A stretch of 64,000 nucleotides of DNA from Spirochaeta sp. UBA5339 (GTDB lineage Bacteria; Spirochaetota; Spirochaetia; DSM-2461): contig DHQL01000003.1 in NCBI GenBank assembly GCA_002408085.1, positions 48,476-112,475 on the forward strand, in the 5' to 3' direction. The notes beneath the pieces were generated by a model, which worked only from the letters and a program-made list of their open reading frames with translations, searched no databases and was not told where the DNA came from. Positions 44,252-53,894 of this stretch are shown one piece after another; the stretch's first letter is position 1; each line of letters starts with the position of its first letter. The position numbers and the translations under genes are program-made.

Positions 44252-46147
44252 ATGCCCAAGGAAATTAATTTGGATAAAAGCCTCAACTCAAAAAGACTTG
44301 TCATTTCAATCTTCTGGATCAATCTGCTCTTTCCCCTTCTTTTTATTCAGCTCTCTCAGACTCTTATGCAGATCTTCAATACATCCATTGAAGGTGGATT
44401 GGGAAGACGCCTTGCACTCTCCTTTAAGCCGACCATCTACGGCCTCTTTCTTGTTGCCCTGATTATTACGGGGATTGTTCTTTTCAACAGACTGAGGCCC
44501 CTGTTCCTCTATGCCGGAAAGGGTACTCATTATGAGAAGGCCCGCAAGGCGACCCTGATGGTTCCCTGGGTTCTGATGATCACCCACGGCGGCCTGTGGA
44601 TACTCTCCAATATAGCCTTCTATGCAGCCTACAACTGGGAGTCTCCCGGCGGAGTTCCCTTCTTCTGGAGCATGATTATCTCGGTAATGGGAGGTCTCTG
44701 CGGTGCTCTGTTTACCGCCCTGACCATGAATATACTGCTTATACCTGTTAAAAGGATGCTGATGATTACCCGCAGGGAGGAGGGAGAGCGGGATGTATTT
44801 GCCCTCCATAAATCCATTATTATCGGCCTGTGCAGCACTCTGACAGCTGTTGTATTTACCGGCTATATCTGCCGTTTTTATATCGAAGACGTCAGTAACG
44901 GTCTCTCCTTTTCCGGGGCTCTGATCTTCGGAGCGGCCATCCTCTGCGGCATTACTGCCGGACTGATCCTGCTGAGCAGAAGGGAGGAGGAGAGGCAGTT
45001 TCGCCTGCTTACCGAGAAACTCTCAGATCTGAACGGCGAGGGTGGCAATCTTTCTGACCGTCTAATTCTGATCAACTTCGACAGAACCGGAGAGATCGTA
45101 GAGCAGATCAACAGACTGACAGAGAAGCTTCACGGCGCCTTCAGCGAGGTGTCCGAGGCCTCTTCGGATGTTATGGATATCTCGGGGAAGATCGATCATG
45201 CCATCAGCGACTCCCGGCAGAGGATCAGTTCCATACTGGACTCGTCCAGGGAGATTACCTCCTTTCTCGAGGAGCAGAAGGAGATGGTCAACAGCACCGG
45301 AGAGAAACTGAACAGGATGCTTATGGGGTTTGAACGGATCTCCGAGCTCTCGGAGGAGCACAAAACCTTTGTAGAGACCACCTCCTCCACCATCGAAGAG
45401 ATCTCCGCCAATATCGACTCCGTGTCAGCCACAACCGCCAGAGCCTTTGAAATATCCGAGCTTCTGACCGGTACTGTCGAAGAGGGAGGAACTGCGGTAA
45501 GCGACTCAATTCACTCCATAGAAGAGATCAACGAAACCGCCGAGAAGACGGGAGAACTGGTTAAGGTTGTGGGTACCATTGCCGCACAGACCAATCTGCT
45601 GGCCATGAACGCCGCCATCGAAGCGGCCCATGCGGGGGACAAGGGACTGGGATTTGCGGTTGTTGCCGATGAAGTGAGGAAACTGGCCGGCTCCAGCTCC
45701 GAGAACACAAGTGAAATCGCCGGTCAGATCAAGATGCTCAATGACAAGGTCAGCCAGGGGGTGGCAACCAGCCGCTCTGCAGGAGAGGCTCTGAAAAAGA
45801 TCCTCTCGGAAATTGAGATCTCCTCCACCCTCTCCAGGGAGATTGCCGCCGCCATGAAGGAGCAGAAGGGGGGTACCCAGGACCTCCTGGATCTGGTGGG
45901 ACAGGTTGTTAAAACATCATCTGTTATCCAGGATGAGACGGGAAGGCAGGTTGCCGGAAATGGAGAGCTTAAGGAGAACATCGGCGGCTTTGTAAGTCAG
46001 TGCGCCCGGATTCAGGGGCTGACAGCAGAACAGCTGGACGCCAATAAGCTGATCTTTGACTCCCTGTCGGAGCTGAAGGAGCTATCGGAGCATGGAAAAA
46101 GCCTCGGGGACAAGCTGCGGACAGTGATCTCAGGCTTCAGCCTCTAG
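44252..46147 (+). CDS. Methyl-accepting chemotaxis protein
   Basis: A 631-residue chemoreceptor. About six membrane helices lie in the first ~245 residues (no large periplasmic sensor domain), then a HAMP-like linker (~250-300) and a long coiled-coil signalling domain with the conserved hairpin tip VGTIAAQTNLLAMNAAIEAA followed by HAGDKGLGFAVVADEVRKLA at ~439-480, which contacts CheA and CheW. The multi-helix N-terminus suggests a membrane-sensed signal. No CheB/CheR genes nearby. Confidence 0.93.
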   Translation: MPKEINLDKSLNSKRLVISIFWINLLFPLLFIQLSQTLMQIFNTSIEGGLGRRLALSFKPTIYGLFLVALIITGIVLFNRLRPLFLYAGKGTHYEKARKATLMVPWVLMITHGGLWILSNIAFYAAYNWESPGGVPFFWSMIISVMGGLCGALFTALTMNILLIPVKRMLMITRREEGERDVFALHKSIIIGLCSTLTAVVFTGYICRFYIEDVSNGLSFSGALIFGAAILCGITAGLILLSRREEERQFRLLTEKLSDLNGEGGNLSDRLILINFDRTGEIVEQINRLTEKLHGAFSEVSEASSDVMDISGKIDHAISDSRQRISSILDSSREITSFLEEQKEMVNSTGEKLNRMLMGFERISELSEEHKTFVETTSSTIEEISANIDSVSATTARAFEISELLTGTVEEGGTAVSDSIHSIEEINETAEKTGELVKVVGTIAAQTNLLAMNAAIEAAHAGDKGLGFAVVADEVRKLAGSSSENTSEIAGQIKMLNDKVSQGVATSRSAGEALKKILSEIEISSTLSREIAAAMKEQKGGTQDLLDLVGQVVKTSSVIQDETGRQVAGNGELKENIGGFVSQCARIQGLTAEQLDANKLIFDSLSELKELSEHGKSLGDKLRTVISGFSL

Positions 46148-46171
46148 GTGCCGGCACTCCAGTAGCTGGCC

Positions 46172-46669
46172 CTAGCTGCCGCAGCAGTGTTTATACTTCT
46201 TCCCGCTGCCGCAGGGACAGGGCGCATTCCGGCTCTGTTTTGCCTCGTCCAGTTTGACGATCTGACCGGCCATACTGTCGGAGCTCCCTTTTAGGAGTCT
46301 CTTCTTCTTCAGGGCTTCCTCTTTCAGATAGACCGCCGCCTCTTCCAGCTCACCCCAGCGTTTACGATCACAGTGGTCCAGAAAGGTCTCTGCAAAGTTT
46401 CTGCTTTCGGGGCTGGCACTGTATTTCGGAGCCAGAGTCCGGCCTTTTATATCAAGGACAAAGGTATAGACGGGAGGGCCTTTGAGCTCTTCTCCCTCAC
46501 CGGGGTAGGCAAAGATGGCCATGCCAAGTTCCATACAGCCGCAGGCGGGATTGTCGCAGAGGTTGTCGGTGACGCAGACGAATATCTCTCCCTTCCAGGG
46601 ATCTCTATTAAGACGGAAGGCAAAGGGTTCACCTCTGCCCACGTCGGGTCTGTTCTTATTCTGATTCAT
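46172..46669 (-). CDS. SEC-C motif protein
   Basis: A 165-residue protein whose last 22 residues are the SEC-C zinc motif (RNAPCPCGSGKKYKHCCG), as found at the end of SecA and in standalone proteins. The N-terminal part has further cysteines (DNPACGCMELG), so a second metal site is possible. The start at 46669 is preferred; a GTG at 46687 would add six residues. Function unknown. Confidence 0.8.
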   Translation of the reverse strand: MNQNKNRPDVGRGEPFAFRLNRDPWKGEIFVCVTDNLCDNPACGCMELGMAIFAYPGEGEELKGPPVYTFVLDIKGRTLAPKYSASPESRNFAETFLDHCDRKRWGELEEAAVYLKEEALKKKRLLKGSSDSMAGQIVKLDEAKQSRNAPCPCGSGKKYKHCCGS

Positions 46670-46702
46670 AATGGCGGAGTATAGCACGGAGGATGCAGTG
46701 TG

Positions 46703-47737
46703 TTAAACTCCCGGGATGGTTTGGTTTCTTCCCGCTTTTTTGGCTTTGTAGAGGTTTTCATCGCTCCCTTTCAGGACATCACTGAAGGAGTCCATAGAAT
46801 TATTAATTGCACAGAGTCCGATGCTGCAGGTGATCTTAATCAAACCTTTTTCAGTTTTTATGGCTGTTTCCTCAAGAGTTTTTCTGAAGCGTTCGGCCAT
46901 AATGTGGGCCTCTTCCAGGGTGGATTCGGGAAAGATCACCGTGAACTCCTCCCCCCCGATTCTCGAACAGACATCCCCCCTTCTGGACTCTTTTTTCAGA
47001 AGCTCCGAAAAGGCTTTGAGGACCTCATCTCCCGCATCATGACCGTATCTGTCATTGATTTTCTTGAAGAGGTCCAGATCCATCATGGCAACAACGAATC
47101 TGTGCCTGTGGCGTAAATACTGGGCAAAGAGATTCTCTCCGAACTCAAAACAGTACCTTCTGTTGTACAGGGAGGTCAGATCATCTGTAATGGACTTGTT
47201 CAGATAGAACTTCTTCTCCTTTTCATAGGAGCGGTTCACATAGACCATGGCTACGGCGATCATTACCGTTACAATTGCAAAGTTGTAGGTCAGGTCATTG
47301 AACCGTATCCGTCTGCTGATAAAGGGCTCAAAGAAGTCGGGGTGAGCAAGCTCAAAGCGGATCATAAAGATGGAGAAGATCAGGCTGATAAAGGGCAGAG
47401 TATATTCAACAGGCTTTTCAGCAAAGAAGACCGAAAGAACCACCGTCATAATGGCATAGTTGGTGGCGGCGCTGGATACTCCCGGGGAGAAAATCCAGAT
47501 TACCGGCAGCAGGATAAGATCGAAGTAGATAAGAAAGAGTATTTTCGACAGATAAGGTTTTCGCTTTTTCAGATAGAAAAGAAAAAGCAGGAACAGGGCT
47601 CCCGAAACGGGAGTCAGAATCACCCAGACAGGCCTTCTGTTCAGAACATTACTCATTGTCGCCAGAACTGCCGCAATAAATATAACTATCTGAATCAAAT
47701 GGAGAACCTTGTACCGTATGTCTCCGGTATATTTCAC
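46703..47737 (-). CDS. Membrane diguanylate cyclase
   Basis: A 344-residue protein with about six membrane helices (~10-170) and a C-terminal GGDEF domain (DDLTSLYNRRYCFEFG; IGGEEFTVIFPES). The active site is GGEEF and the inhibitory RxxD site is present as RRGD five residues before it, so feedback-controlled cyclic di-GMP synthesis is expected. The third GGDEF protein in the window. Confidence 0.92.
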   Translation of the reverse strand: MKYTGDIRYKVLHLIQIVIFIAAVLATMSNVLNRRPVWVILTPVSGALFLLFLFYLKKRKPYLSKILFLIYFDLILLPVIWIFSPGVSSAATNYAIMTVVLSVFFAEKPVEYTLPFISLIFSIFMIRFELAHPDFFEPFISRRIRFNDLTYNFAIVTVMIAVAMVYVNRSYEKEKKFYLNKSITDDLTSLYNRRYCFEFGENLFAQYLRHRHRFVVAMMDLDLFKKINDRYGHDAGDEVLKAFSELLKKESRRGDVCSRIGGEEFTVIFPESTLEEAHIMAERFRKTLEETAIKTEKGLIKITCSIGLCAINNSMDSFSDVLKGSDENLYKAKKAGRNQTIPGV

Positions 47738-47940
47738 TGAACACCTCGGTCTGCCGGCTGCAGCATTTTTTTCTGAAGCCTGTATTAATGTTTGTTCAGA
47801 ACTCGTTATTTTTCAAGGGTTCCCGGCTCTGTATGCACGGGGAAGAGCCCATGGACAGTTCCAGAGAGCTGAACAAGGCTGTTATCAATGAAGATATGGA
47901 AAAGTACTTCTTGAGGACGGTACCTAACATGCTGAAGACT

Positions 47941-48561
47941 CTAGATGATCCGGTCCATGGTGCACTCAATTATCTGTCCATCGGAGTGAAACTCTCCGGA
48001 TCTGTAATTCTCAGAAGTGAATGCCTTCACCGTCCGGTGGGGCTTGATTTGACTCCCCCGGCAGATCAGATCAATCAGGATTCCGTTATGGCTGGATCTG
48101 ATTATCTCGAACTCGCTGCAGGGAAACTTTCCTTCTCCCTTAAGCACATCCAGATGCTGTCCTTCCAGATAGAGTGTCCGGTTGTCCCCCGTATCAAAGT
48201 AGTATCCCGATCCGAAATCTTTGAAGGATTTTCTGCGGATAGTTCGTTCAGATTCAACCTTCATTATTTCAACCTCCCCCTCGGCAATAGCCTGTTTCAG
48301 GCTGCCCTGGAGTTTTATCCCCGGGTCATTCCTGTTCAGTCGAATGATCAGAGGAAGAAGGACAATCTGCTGTATACAGAGGTAGATGATCTGACCCGGG
48401 GAGGTAATCCATTTTTCAAGAATCAGCAGGGGAACAAGTGTGATAAGGGTCAGCAAAACCCACTTTATGACATGGGCCTCGAAAATTTTCCATGGTGATG
48501 AGAGTCTTGATCTCAAGATCTCCTCTTCTTCGGGTTTCATTTTTCTGGTTTCAAGCTGCAT
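47941..48561 (-). CDS. Membrane protein of unknown function
   Basis: A 206-residue protein with a charged N-terminus, two membrane helices (~35-52: VLLTLITLVPLLILEKW; ~58-76) and a C-terminal soluble part of ~130 residues of mixed strand and helix (SFKDFGSGYYFDTGDNRTLY). It resembles YcxB/PH-like membrane proteins in layout but no family is claimed. The opposite-strand frame over this stretch is not considered coding. The ~200 bases between it and the cyclase gene hold nothing recognised. Confidence 0.65.
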   Translation of the reverse strand: MQLETRKMKPEEEEILRSRLSSPWKIFEAHVIKWVLLTLITLVPLLILEKWITSPGQIIYLCIQQIVLLPLIIRLNRNDPGIKLQGSLKQAIAEGEVEIMKVESERTIRRKSFKDFGSGYYFDTGDNRTLYLEGQHLDVLKGEGKFPCSEFEIIRSSHNGILIDLICRGSQIKPHRTVKAFTSENYRSGEFHSDGQIIECTMDRII

Positions 48562-48664
48562 TGTTCTTCCTGGAAGGCCAAGTGATTGGTGTTCATATTA
48601 TTATAGTATATTTTCTTTTTTTTAAAATCCCTTCAAAATCCCGTCAAAAATACCGGACAGGCCT

Positions 48665-49123
48665 TTATCCCGGAAGGTGGATTGAATCGAATCTCAGATG
48701 ATTCAGAATCTCCCTGATCACCAGCAGGGCCATATATTTCCGGCTGTCCATTGCAAGATCATCATAGATCGGGGATCGGCCCATGGAGAGGAGAGCATAG
48801 GGGGTAAAGAGCTCCTCTATCTCCTGTTTTGAATGCACCGTTTCCTTTCCGGGAGAGCCCAGAAGTTCAATCAGCTCCTTTTCCCTGCAGAATAATTCCA
48901 GGTTATCCGAGTTGACCAGATTCAGATCCTTCATCAGCTCGTCTTCGATGTAGTTTATGGAGTACTCTATTTCGGCTTCCGTGGGGATGGGATTCCTGAT
49001 GAATACCTTTAGCAGATAGTCCCACTCTATTCTGACCCGTCCCGTCTCCCGGTTCTCTTTTTCAGACTGCCTGTAAAAGACCAGCTCTTCACCATCAATG
49101 GTTATATAGATAAAGTTCTTCAA
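48665..49123 (-). CDS. Protein of unknown function
   Basis: A 152-residue acidic soluble protein with no recognised motif. The region IEDELMKDLNLVNSDNLEL looks helical. It lies 15 bases downstream of the quinone oxidoreductase gene on the same strand and may be in its operon. Confidence 0.6.
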   Translation of the reverse strand: MKNFIYITIDGEELVFYRQSEKENRETGRVRIEWDYLLKVFIRNPIPTEAEIEYSINYIEDELMKDLNLVNSDNLELFCREKELIELLGSPGKETVHSKQEIEELFTPYALLSMGRSPIYDDLAMDSRKYMALLVIREILNHLRFDSIHLPG

Positions 49124-49138
49124 TCAGCAGCTCCTGTT

Positions 49139-50053
49139 TCAGGGTTCCGTAACAATGGGGATTACCACATTGCCCCTCTTCCGTCCCGAGTCCACCAGGC
49201 GGTGAGCCTCGGTGATCCGGTCAAGAGAAAACTCCTCAGTAATCACCGGCTTAAGCTCTTCACTGACCTGAAGATCCTGGAGAAACTCCATCTCCTCATT
49301 GATCTCCTTTGTCATGGATTTGACTGTCAGAAACCGGCCTCCATCGGTAAGGGAATCCTTTACTCCGGACTTCTTCAGTTTACCTACTGCATCGATGATG
49401 ATATCGTAGCGGTTCCCTTCGTCTCTGAAGTCGGAAGTCCTGTAGTCGATAACGCGCTCCGCACCCAGGTCGGAGACTAGAGGGGCATTGGCCCCGCTGC
49501 ACAAAGCCGTTACCCGGGCTCCGAAGTGACGGGCCAGCTGGACTGCTGCGCTTCCTACGGACCCCGAGGCTCCGTAGACCAGAACGGAATCCCCTTCTCT
49601 TACTCCCGCCTTTCTCAGAAAGAAGAGGGCCGTCATGGCTCCCACACAGACCGCTGCCGCCTCCTTATGGCTGAGCTCGGGGGCTTTGTGAATCAGGACA
49701 CCCATCTTCGGATGTTCGGGAACACAGACATACTCGGCATTGGCTCCCATGGCCAGTCCTGTGGTTGTTCCGCGCACCTGGTCTCCTGGTTTGAAGGCGG
49801 AGACACCGGCTCCGGCGGCTTCCACAACTCCCGAGTACTCCACTCCGGGAACCTTCATTACCTTGAATCCCGCTATCAGGCCGACGGCTCCCAGAAAGAC
49901 TCTGTTAAAGCGGCGCAGATTTGCATCCCCTGAGGTTACGGTAGCGCAGTGGACCCTGACCAGGATCTCACTCTTCCTCGGTTCAGGTTTGGGGATATCT
50001 CTGATCTCAAGAATTTCGGGAGGACCCGCTTTGGGTGCAAACACAGCCTTCAT
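49139..50053 (-). CDS. Zinc-independent NAD(P)H:quinone oxidoreductase-like alcohol dehydrogenase
   Basis: A 304-residue medium-chain dehydrogenase without the catalytic-zinc motif. Features: PGVEYSGVVEAAGAGVSAFKPGDQV, the nucleotide-binding VLVYGASGSVGSAAVQLAR, and no GHE(x)2G zinc signature. Likely reduces quinones or enones with NAD(P)H. Its start overlaps the pirin gene's stop by four bases, so the two are coupled; both belong to oxidative- or drug-stress type operons elsewhere. Confidence 0.9.
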   Translation of the reverse strand: MKAVFAPKAGPPEILEIRDIPKPEPRKSEILVRVHCATVTSGDANLRRFNRVFLGAVGLIAGFKVMKVPGVEYSGVVEAAGAGVSAFKPGDQVRGTTTGLAMGANAEYVCVPEHPKMGVLIHKAPELSHKEAAAVCVGAMTALFFLRKAGVREGDSVLVYGASGSVGSAAVQLARHFGARVTALCSGANAPLVSDLGAERVIDYRTSDFRDEGNRYDIIIDAVGKLKKSGVKDSLTDGGRFLTVKSMTKEINEEMEFLQDLQVSEELKPVITEEFSLDRITEAHRLVDSGRKRGNVVIPIVTEP

Positions 50054-51066
50054 GGATTTTCCTCGGTGCCGTCGGCATAGCGGGCAAAGCGCCCGGTCTC
50101 CCTTGAGTGAACATGGTCGTGACTCGGCCAGGGCCAGCCGCCGAACTCGGTCCTCTGGTAGTCCTCAAAGGCCTGACGTATCTCCTGCTGTGTATTCATC
50201 ACAAAGGGACCGTACTGAGCAACCGGTTCGGCAATGGGCCTTCCCTGCAGGAGGAGCAGATAGGCCTCCTCGTTTCCGTTTTGTACCATTATCGGCTGAT
50301 CCGCCAGCAGGCAGGCGGCATGGTAGGAGTCCATTTCCACTCCCGCCACCTCGATCTGGGAACCCTTGTAGAAGTAGAGCCGCCGGGCAATCCCCGAGGA
50401 GGCCTCGGGAATGGTCCACTCACAGCCCGGTTCCAGTTTGATCAGCCAGATGGCCGTCTCGTTCTCAGGGTCATGGGCCCATGAGTCGGGAGCCGGTTCC
50501 AGAGCCTCAATGCCTCTGTACTTTCCAGCTATTACAGTAACCGTTGCGGAGCGGCCCTCACTGTCCTTCTCTCTGTGAACGGGAATCTCCTCGGCCCAGA
50601 GCATCTTGTAGTAGGGATTGCAGAACTTCTTATCCTTTGGGAGGTTGAGCCAGATCTGGAACAGCTCAAGAGGGTTGGGGTTGTCAGGGTCTGTCAGAGG
50701 GAACATCTCGGCGTGCTGCAGGCCCGAACCCGCAGTCATCCACTGAACATCGCCATTGCCGTACCGGCCCTCGGCGCCGTGGGAGTCGAAGTGATCGATA
50801 AAGCCGTTGAGTACCACCGTTACAGTTTCAAAGCCCCGGTGGGGGTGGGAGGGAAAGCCGGGAACCACATCGCCGTGGTACATCCGCCAGCCGTCTTTTA
50901 CGGTAAAGTCCTGCCCCAGATTCCGTCCCGCCAGGGAGGCGGCGGGGCCCAGTCTCTCATTCCCTGCAGGGTAAAAATCCTTGTGGTGGACGCAGAAGAG
51001 AAAGGGGTCCACCGTTCCCCACTGAAACCCCAGGGGGGTAATGTCGATGATCTGTTTGTTGTACAT
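50050..51066 (-). CDS. Pirin-family protein
   Basis: A 338-residue bicupin. The N-terminal cupin keeps the metal ligands: PSHPHRGFETVT (two His) and MTAGSGLQHAEMFP (His and Glu), so an iron-type centre is expected. Relatives are quercetinases or redox-sensing proteins. Translationally coupled to the oxidoreductase. The start at 51066 is the only ATG near the family N-terminus; the 174 bases upstream hold no recognised element. Confidence 0.92.
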   Translation of the reverse strand: MYNKQIIDITPLGFQWGTVDPFLFCVHHKDFYPAGNERLGPAASLAGRNLGQDFTVKDGWRMYHGDVVPGFPSHPHRGFETVTVVLNGFIDHFDSHGAEGRYGNGDVQWMTAGSGLQHAEMFPLTDPDNPNPLELFQIWLNLPKDKKFCNPYYKMLWAEEIPVHREKDSEGRSATVTVIAGKYRGIEALEPAPDSWAHDPENETAIWLIKLEPGCEWTIPEASSGIARRLYFYKGSQIEVAGVEMDSYHAACLLADQPIMVQNGNEEAYLLLLQGRPIAEPVAQYGPFVMNTQQEIRQAFEDYQRTEFGGWPWPSHDHVHSRETGRFARYADGTEENP

Positions 51067-51240
51067 GATAATCTCCTGAAAAAATGTGACCCCTGTCTAC
51101 CGAATTCAGGCCGGGCGTTCAGCCAGGACAGTCTGTCCGGTATAATTATACGACAGTTTACCGATAGTTTCAGAAATATTATCATTTATGTAATCAACCG
51201 GCCCCTCAGGTACAGCTCAATATTGCAGAATGCTTGTGTA

Positions 51241-52608
51241 TCAGGCAGCCCTGCGCAGCTGGTTTTTGTCAGAACAGCAGGCCCTGGATCTGTAGAGAAA
51301 CAGAAGTGACATAATCAGGGAGAGTCCCTCGGAAACAGGGAAGGCTGTCCATACACCGGCCACACCGATCATACGGCTTAAGGCAAAGGCCAGGGGGAGG
51401 AGAATAAAGATCTGCCGGCACAGTGTTATCACCAGGCTGTAAACGGCGGTACCTATGGCCTGGAAGTAGGAGGAGTACACGATAACTCCGCCGGAGAATA
51501 TAAACCCGGCACTGATGATTCTCAGACAGACAACTCCCATGGCATACATCTCTTCGGAGCTGTTGAAGAGGAAGAGAAGGGGTCTGGGGAATGCAAAGAA
51601 AATAAAGGTTCCCATAGCCATAATCAGAAAGGCATAGATATTGGTCACCTTAAGGGCCGAGGCGACTCTGTCCAGCTTCCGGGCACCGAAATTGTAGCCA
51701 ACAACGGGCATCATTCCCTGGGTCAGTCCGAATACGGGCATGTAGATAAAGGACTGGAGCTTGAAGTAGATGCCGAATACGGCAACCGAGGTTGCGGTGA
51801 ACCCTGCAAGAATCATATTGATCCCGATGATCATAAAGGAGTTCAGGAGCATCATCAGAATGGCGGGAGTCGCCACCTTGAAGATCTCTTTAATGATCTG
51901 TGCTTTGAATCTGAAACTGGAAAGTTTAAGACGAATGCCTGCCTTGTTTCTGCGGAGCAGGAAAAAGGCGTAGACCATGGCGATAAACTGGCCGCCCACT
52001 GTGGCAACCGCAGCTCCGGTAACACCCATGGCGGGGACAAAGAGAAGGCCGAAGATCAGAATCGGGTCCAGAACTATGTTGGACAGGGCTCCAAGGAGCT
52101 GGATTTTCATGGAGGCGATCATATCTCCGGTAGTCCTGAGAATATTCATGGTGATCTCGGTCAGGATACTGGCAAAGGAGAAGACCATTACGATGCGGAT
52201 GTACCGGACGGCGTGGTCCAGAATCACAGGATCGTCGGTGAACATTCTGAAGAAGGGCGCGGGGACGATAAAACCCAGTACCGCGATGCCCAGTGAAATC
52301 AGCAGCCCCAGAATAATCCCGTGTTCCGCCGTATTGATGGCTTCATCCCTGTTTTTGGCTCCCAGCATACGGGACATATAGGAGTTGATTCCCACACCCA
52401 GACCGGCAAAGATTGAGATGATGATCATCTGCAGGGGAAAGGCCAGGGAGAGGGCTGTAAGAGCCTCTTCCGAAATCATGGCGACAAATATACTGTCTAC
52501 AATATTGTAAAGGGCCTGAACTATCATCGATATCATTGCCGGCAGAGCCATCTTGATAATCAGTCTCTTCATGTCCATTTGTTCAAATTTTCTAAAGTTG
52601 GCTTCCAA
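51241..52608 (-). CDS. MATE-family efflux protein
   Basis: A 455-residue, 12-helix transporter with KMALPAMISMIVQALYNIVDSIFVAMIS, a family hallmark, and GMMPVVGYNFGA. It begins at a TTG directly after the MarR stop codon (TAATTG), with GGAG upstream, or at an ATG some 11 codons in. Being directly downstream of a MarR gene with two MarR-like boxes, it is likely the regulated drug exporter. Substrate unknown. Confidence 0.9.
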   Translation of the reverse strand: MEANFRKFEQMDMKRLIIKMALPAMISMIVQALYNIVDSIFVAMISEEALTALSLAFPLQMIIISIFAGLGVGINSYMSRMLGAKNRDEAINTAEHGIILGLLISLGIAVLGFIVPAPFFRMFTDDPVILDHAVRYIRIVMVFSFASILTEITMNILRTTGDMIASMKIQLLGALSNIVLDPILIFGLLFVPAMGVTGAAVATVGGQFIAMVYAFFLLRRNKAGIRLKLSSFRFKAQIIKEIFKVATPAILMMLLNSFMIIGINMILAGFTATSVAVFGIYFKLQSFIYMPVFGLTQGMMPVVGYNFGARKLDRVASALKVTNIYAFLIMAMGTFIFFAFPRPLLFLFNSSEEMYAMGVVCLRIISAGFIFSGGVIVYSSYFQAIGTAVYSLVITLCRQIFILLPLAFALSRMIGVAGVWTAFPVSEGLSLIMSLLFLYRSRACCSDKNQLRRAA

Positions 52609-53040
52609 TTATATGTTCTCCATTGCTGTAAGGTTATCTATCATTTTTGTAAGCACATCCCGTGAGGTCTCAATTTGCGATTCGGGAATGCCCTTTGCAA
52701 TTTCTGTCTCCCAGTCATTGAAGCGGCGGATAAGAGCAGGGACCAGTTCCCACGCCCTTTTTGTAAGGTAGAGATCCTTTTCCCGCTTGTCCTTTTCGTT
52801 GATTCTGTACTCAATGTAGGAATTTTTCACAAGGTGCTTGATGATCTTTGTGATTGTCCCCTTGTTGAACCTGAAGTGTCTGTTCAGCTCGGTCAGATTG
52901 ATTCCGTCGTTTCTGTGCAGTTCAAGTATGGCTTCAGCCTGGGCCTGGTTCAGATTGTATTTTCTGAATTCCGTCTCTGTATATCTCTTCTTGTATCTGT
53001 ATAGGAGCGATACATTTCTTCCAATGATCCTGTTGAACAG
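52609..53040 (-). CDS. MarR-family repressor, apparent CTG start
   Basis: A 143-residue MarR-type repressor read on the minus strand: helix 1 (LFNRIIGRNVSLLYRYKKRY), winged-helix core (LNQAQAEAILELHRN; INLTELNRHFRFNKGTITKI), wing (YIEYRINEKDKREKDLYLT) and C-terminal dimer helix. No ATG, GTG or TTG occurs in frame before the middle of the DNA-binding domain. The only position with a good ribosome site is a CTG at 53040, six bases after GGGAGG. A full-length protein therefore seems to begin at CTG; the shorter reading from an internal GTG (52830) would lack the recognition helix. It overlaps nothing and is directly followed by the MATE gene. Confidence 0.8.
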   Translation of the reverse strand: MFNRIIGRNVSLLYRYKKRYTETEFRKYNLNQAQAEAILELHRNDGINLTELNRHFRFNKGTITKIIKHLVKNSYIEYRINEKDKREKDLYLTKRAWELVPALIRRFNDWETEIAKGIPESQIETSRDVLTKMIDNLTAMENI

Positions 53041-53055
53041 GGTAGTCCTCCCGGG

Positions 53056-53102
53056 ATAGTTGTCCGGGCAACTATATAGAAGGGTAGTTGCTTATGCAAC
53101 TA
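53056..53102. promoter_or_regulatory. Two MarR-type operators before the marR-MATE operon
   Basis: Two palindromes share the core TAGTTG-N6-CAACTA: ATAGTTG-TCCGGG-CAACTAT (53056-53075) and TAGTTGC-TTAT-GCAACTA (53085-53102), with centres 28 bases apart. The first lies about 15 bases before the MarR start, next to its ribosome site. The pairing and spacing match MarR-family autoregulatory operators. Confidence 0.8.
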
Positions 53103-53232
53103 ATAAAACGGCTGAAATACGACATTTAATAAATTTCTGTCAGTCCGAATCATTATTGATCTCTTTCCGGTTTATGGTTTTGTGTTCATTAATAGGTTGT
53201 CTATAATATATGAGACAGGGAGGATAATCATA

Positions 53233-53886
53233 ATGGGAATATTTACAGACCAGGACAACAGGTCCCTGGACAGGATTATCTCTGTAAGGAGGTCGGTCAG
53301 AAAGTTCAAAGACGAGCTGCCTCCGAAAAATCTGATTGAACAGGTGGTGGAAGCCGGAGTAAAGGCTCCCTATGCGGGGATATCCGCCTTGGATGTGGAG
53401 GTGTTCCGCCACATCTTTGTTCTGAACCGGGAGAGCTCTCTTCTTCCTGAAGTGGACCGTCTGATAAAGGAGCAGTCCCGGATTGATCTGACAGGTCTGG
53501 ACAGCGAGATTGCCTCAGACCCCTTTATCAGAAATCACAGCGATCTGCTCCATAAGATCTGGTCTTCTGTAGCCGAAAAGGGAATCCCCGGCTTTCTGGA
53601 TGCCCCTTATCTGATTGTTGCGGCGGAGTGGGCGGGAGCCAGACAGGCCCAGCGTCAGAGTCTCTCCCATTTGATGCAGAATATGTGGCTTAAGGCGACG
53701 GCTCTGGAGCTTGGTTTTATGCTGGTCTCTCCGGTGGAGAGCATGACCTCCAACCGGGAGTTCTGCAGGCTCTTTGATCTGCCTGAGGACCGTTACGGTT
53801 TTCATGCCTGTGTGTTGGGATATCCGGAAAAACCCCTTGATCAGTACAAGCCCCCCTCTGCAGGCACCAGGGTACAGTGGCTTTAA
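53233..53886 (+). CDS. Nitroreductase-family protein
   Basis: A 217-residue FMN-dependent nitroreductase: the phosphate/FMN site RRSVRKFKDE at residues ~15-25 and the family middle region ALELGFMLVSPVESMTSNREF and VLGYPEK. The start at 53233 follows GGAGG at about nine bases; an in-frame ATG at 53182 would extend into the operator region of marR. The physiological substrate is unknown. Convergent with the LysR gene, nine bases apart. Confidence 0.88.
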   Translation: MGIFTDQDNRSLDRIISVRRSVRKFKDELPPKNLIEQVVEAGVKAPYAGISALDVEVFRHIFVLNRESSLLPEVDRLIKEQSRIDLTGLDSEIASDPFIRNHSDLLHKIWSSVAEKGIPGFLDAPYLIVAAEWAGARQAQRQSLSHLMQNMWLKATALELGFMLVSPVESMTSNREFCRLFDLPEDRYGFHACVLGYPEKPLDQYKPPSAGTRVQWL

Positions 53887-53894
53887 ACAGGTCT

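Noticed and set aside
46148..46157. GTGCCGGCAC palindrome between the chemoreceptor and SEC-C genes as a terminator
   Set aside because: Ten bases with no loop and no T-run; too weak to call.
47788..48498. 236-residue plus-strand open frame
   Set aside because: The minus-strand frame over the same bases has two clear membrane helices and sensible composition; this one has none and overlaps it.
52609..52830. Short 73-residue protein starting at an internal GTG
   Set aside because: It is only the C-terminal half of the MarR protein; the frame continues upstream with the helix-turn-helix, so it is not a separate gene.
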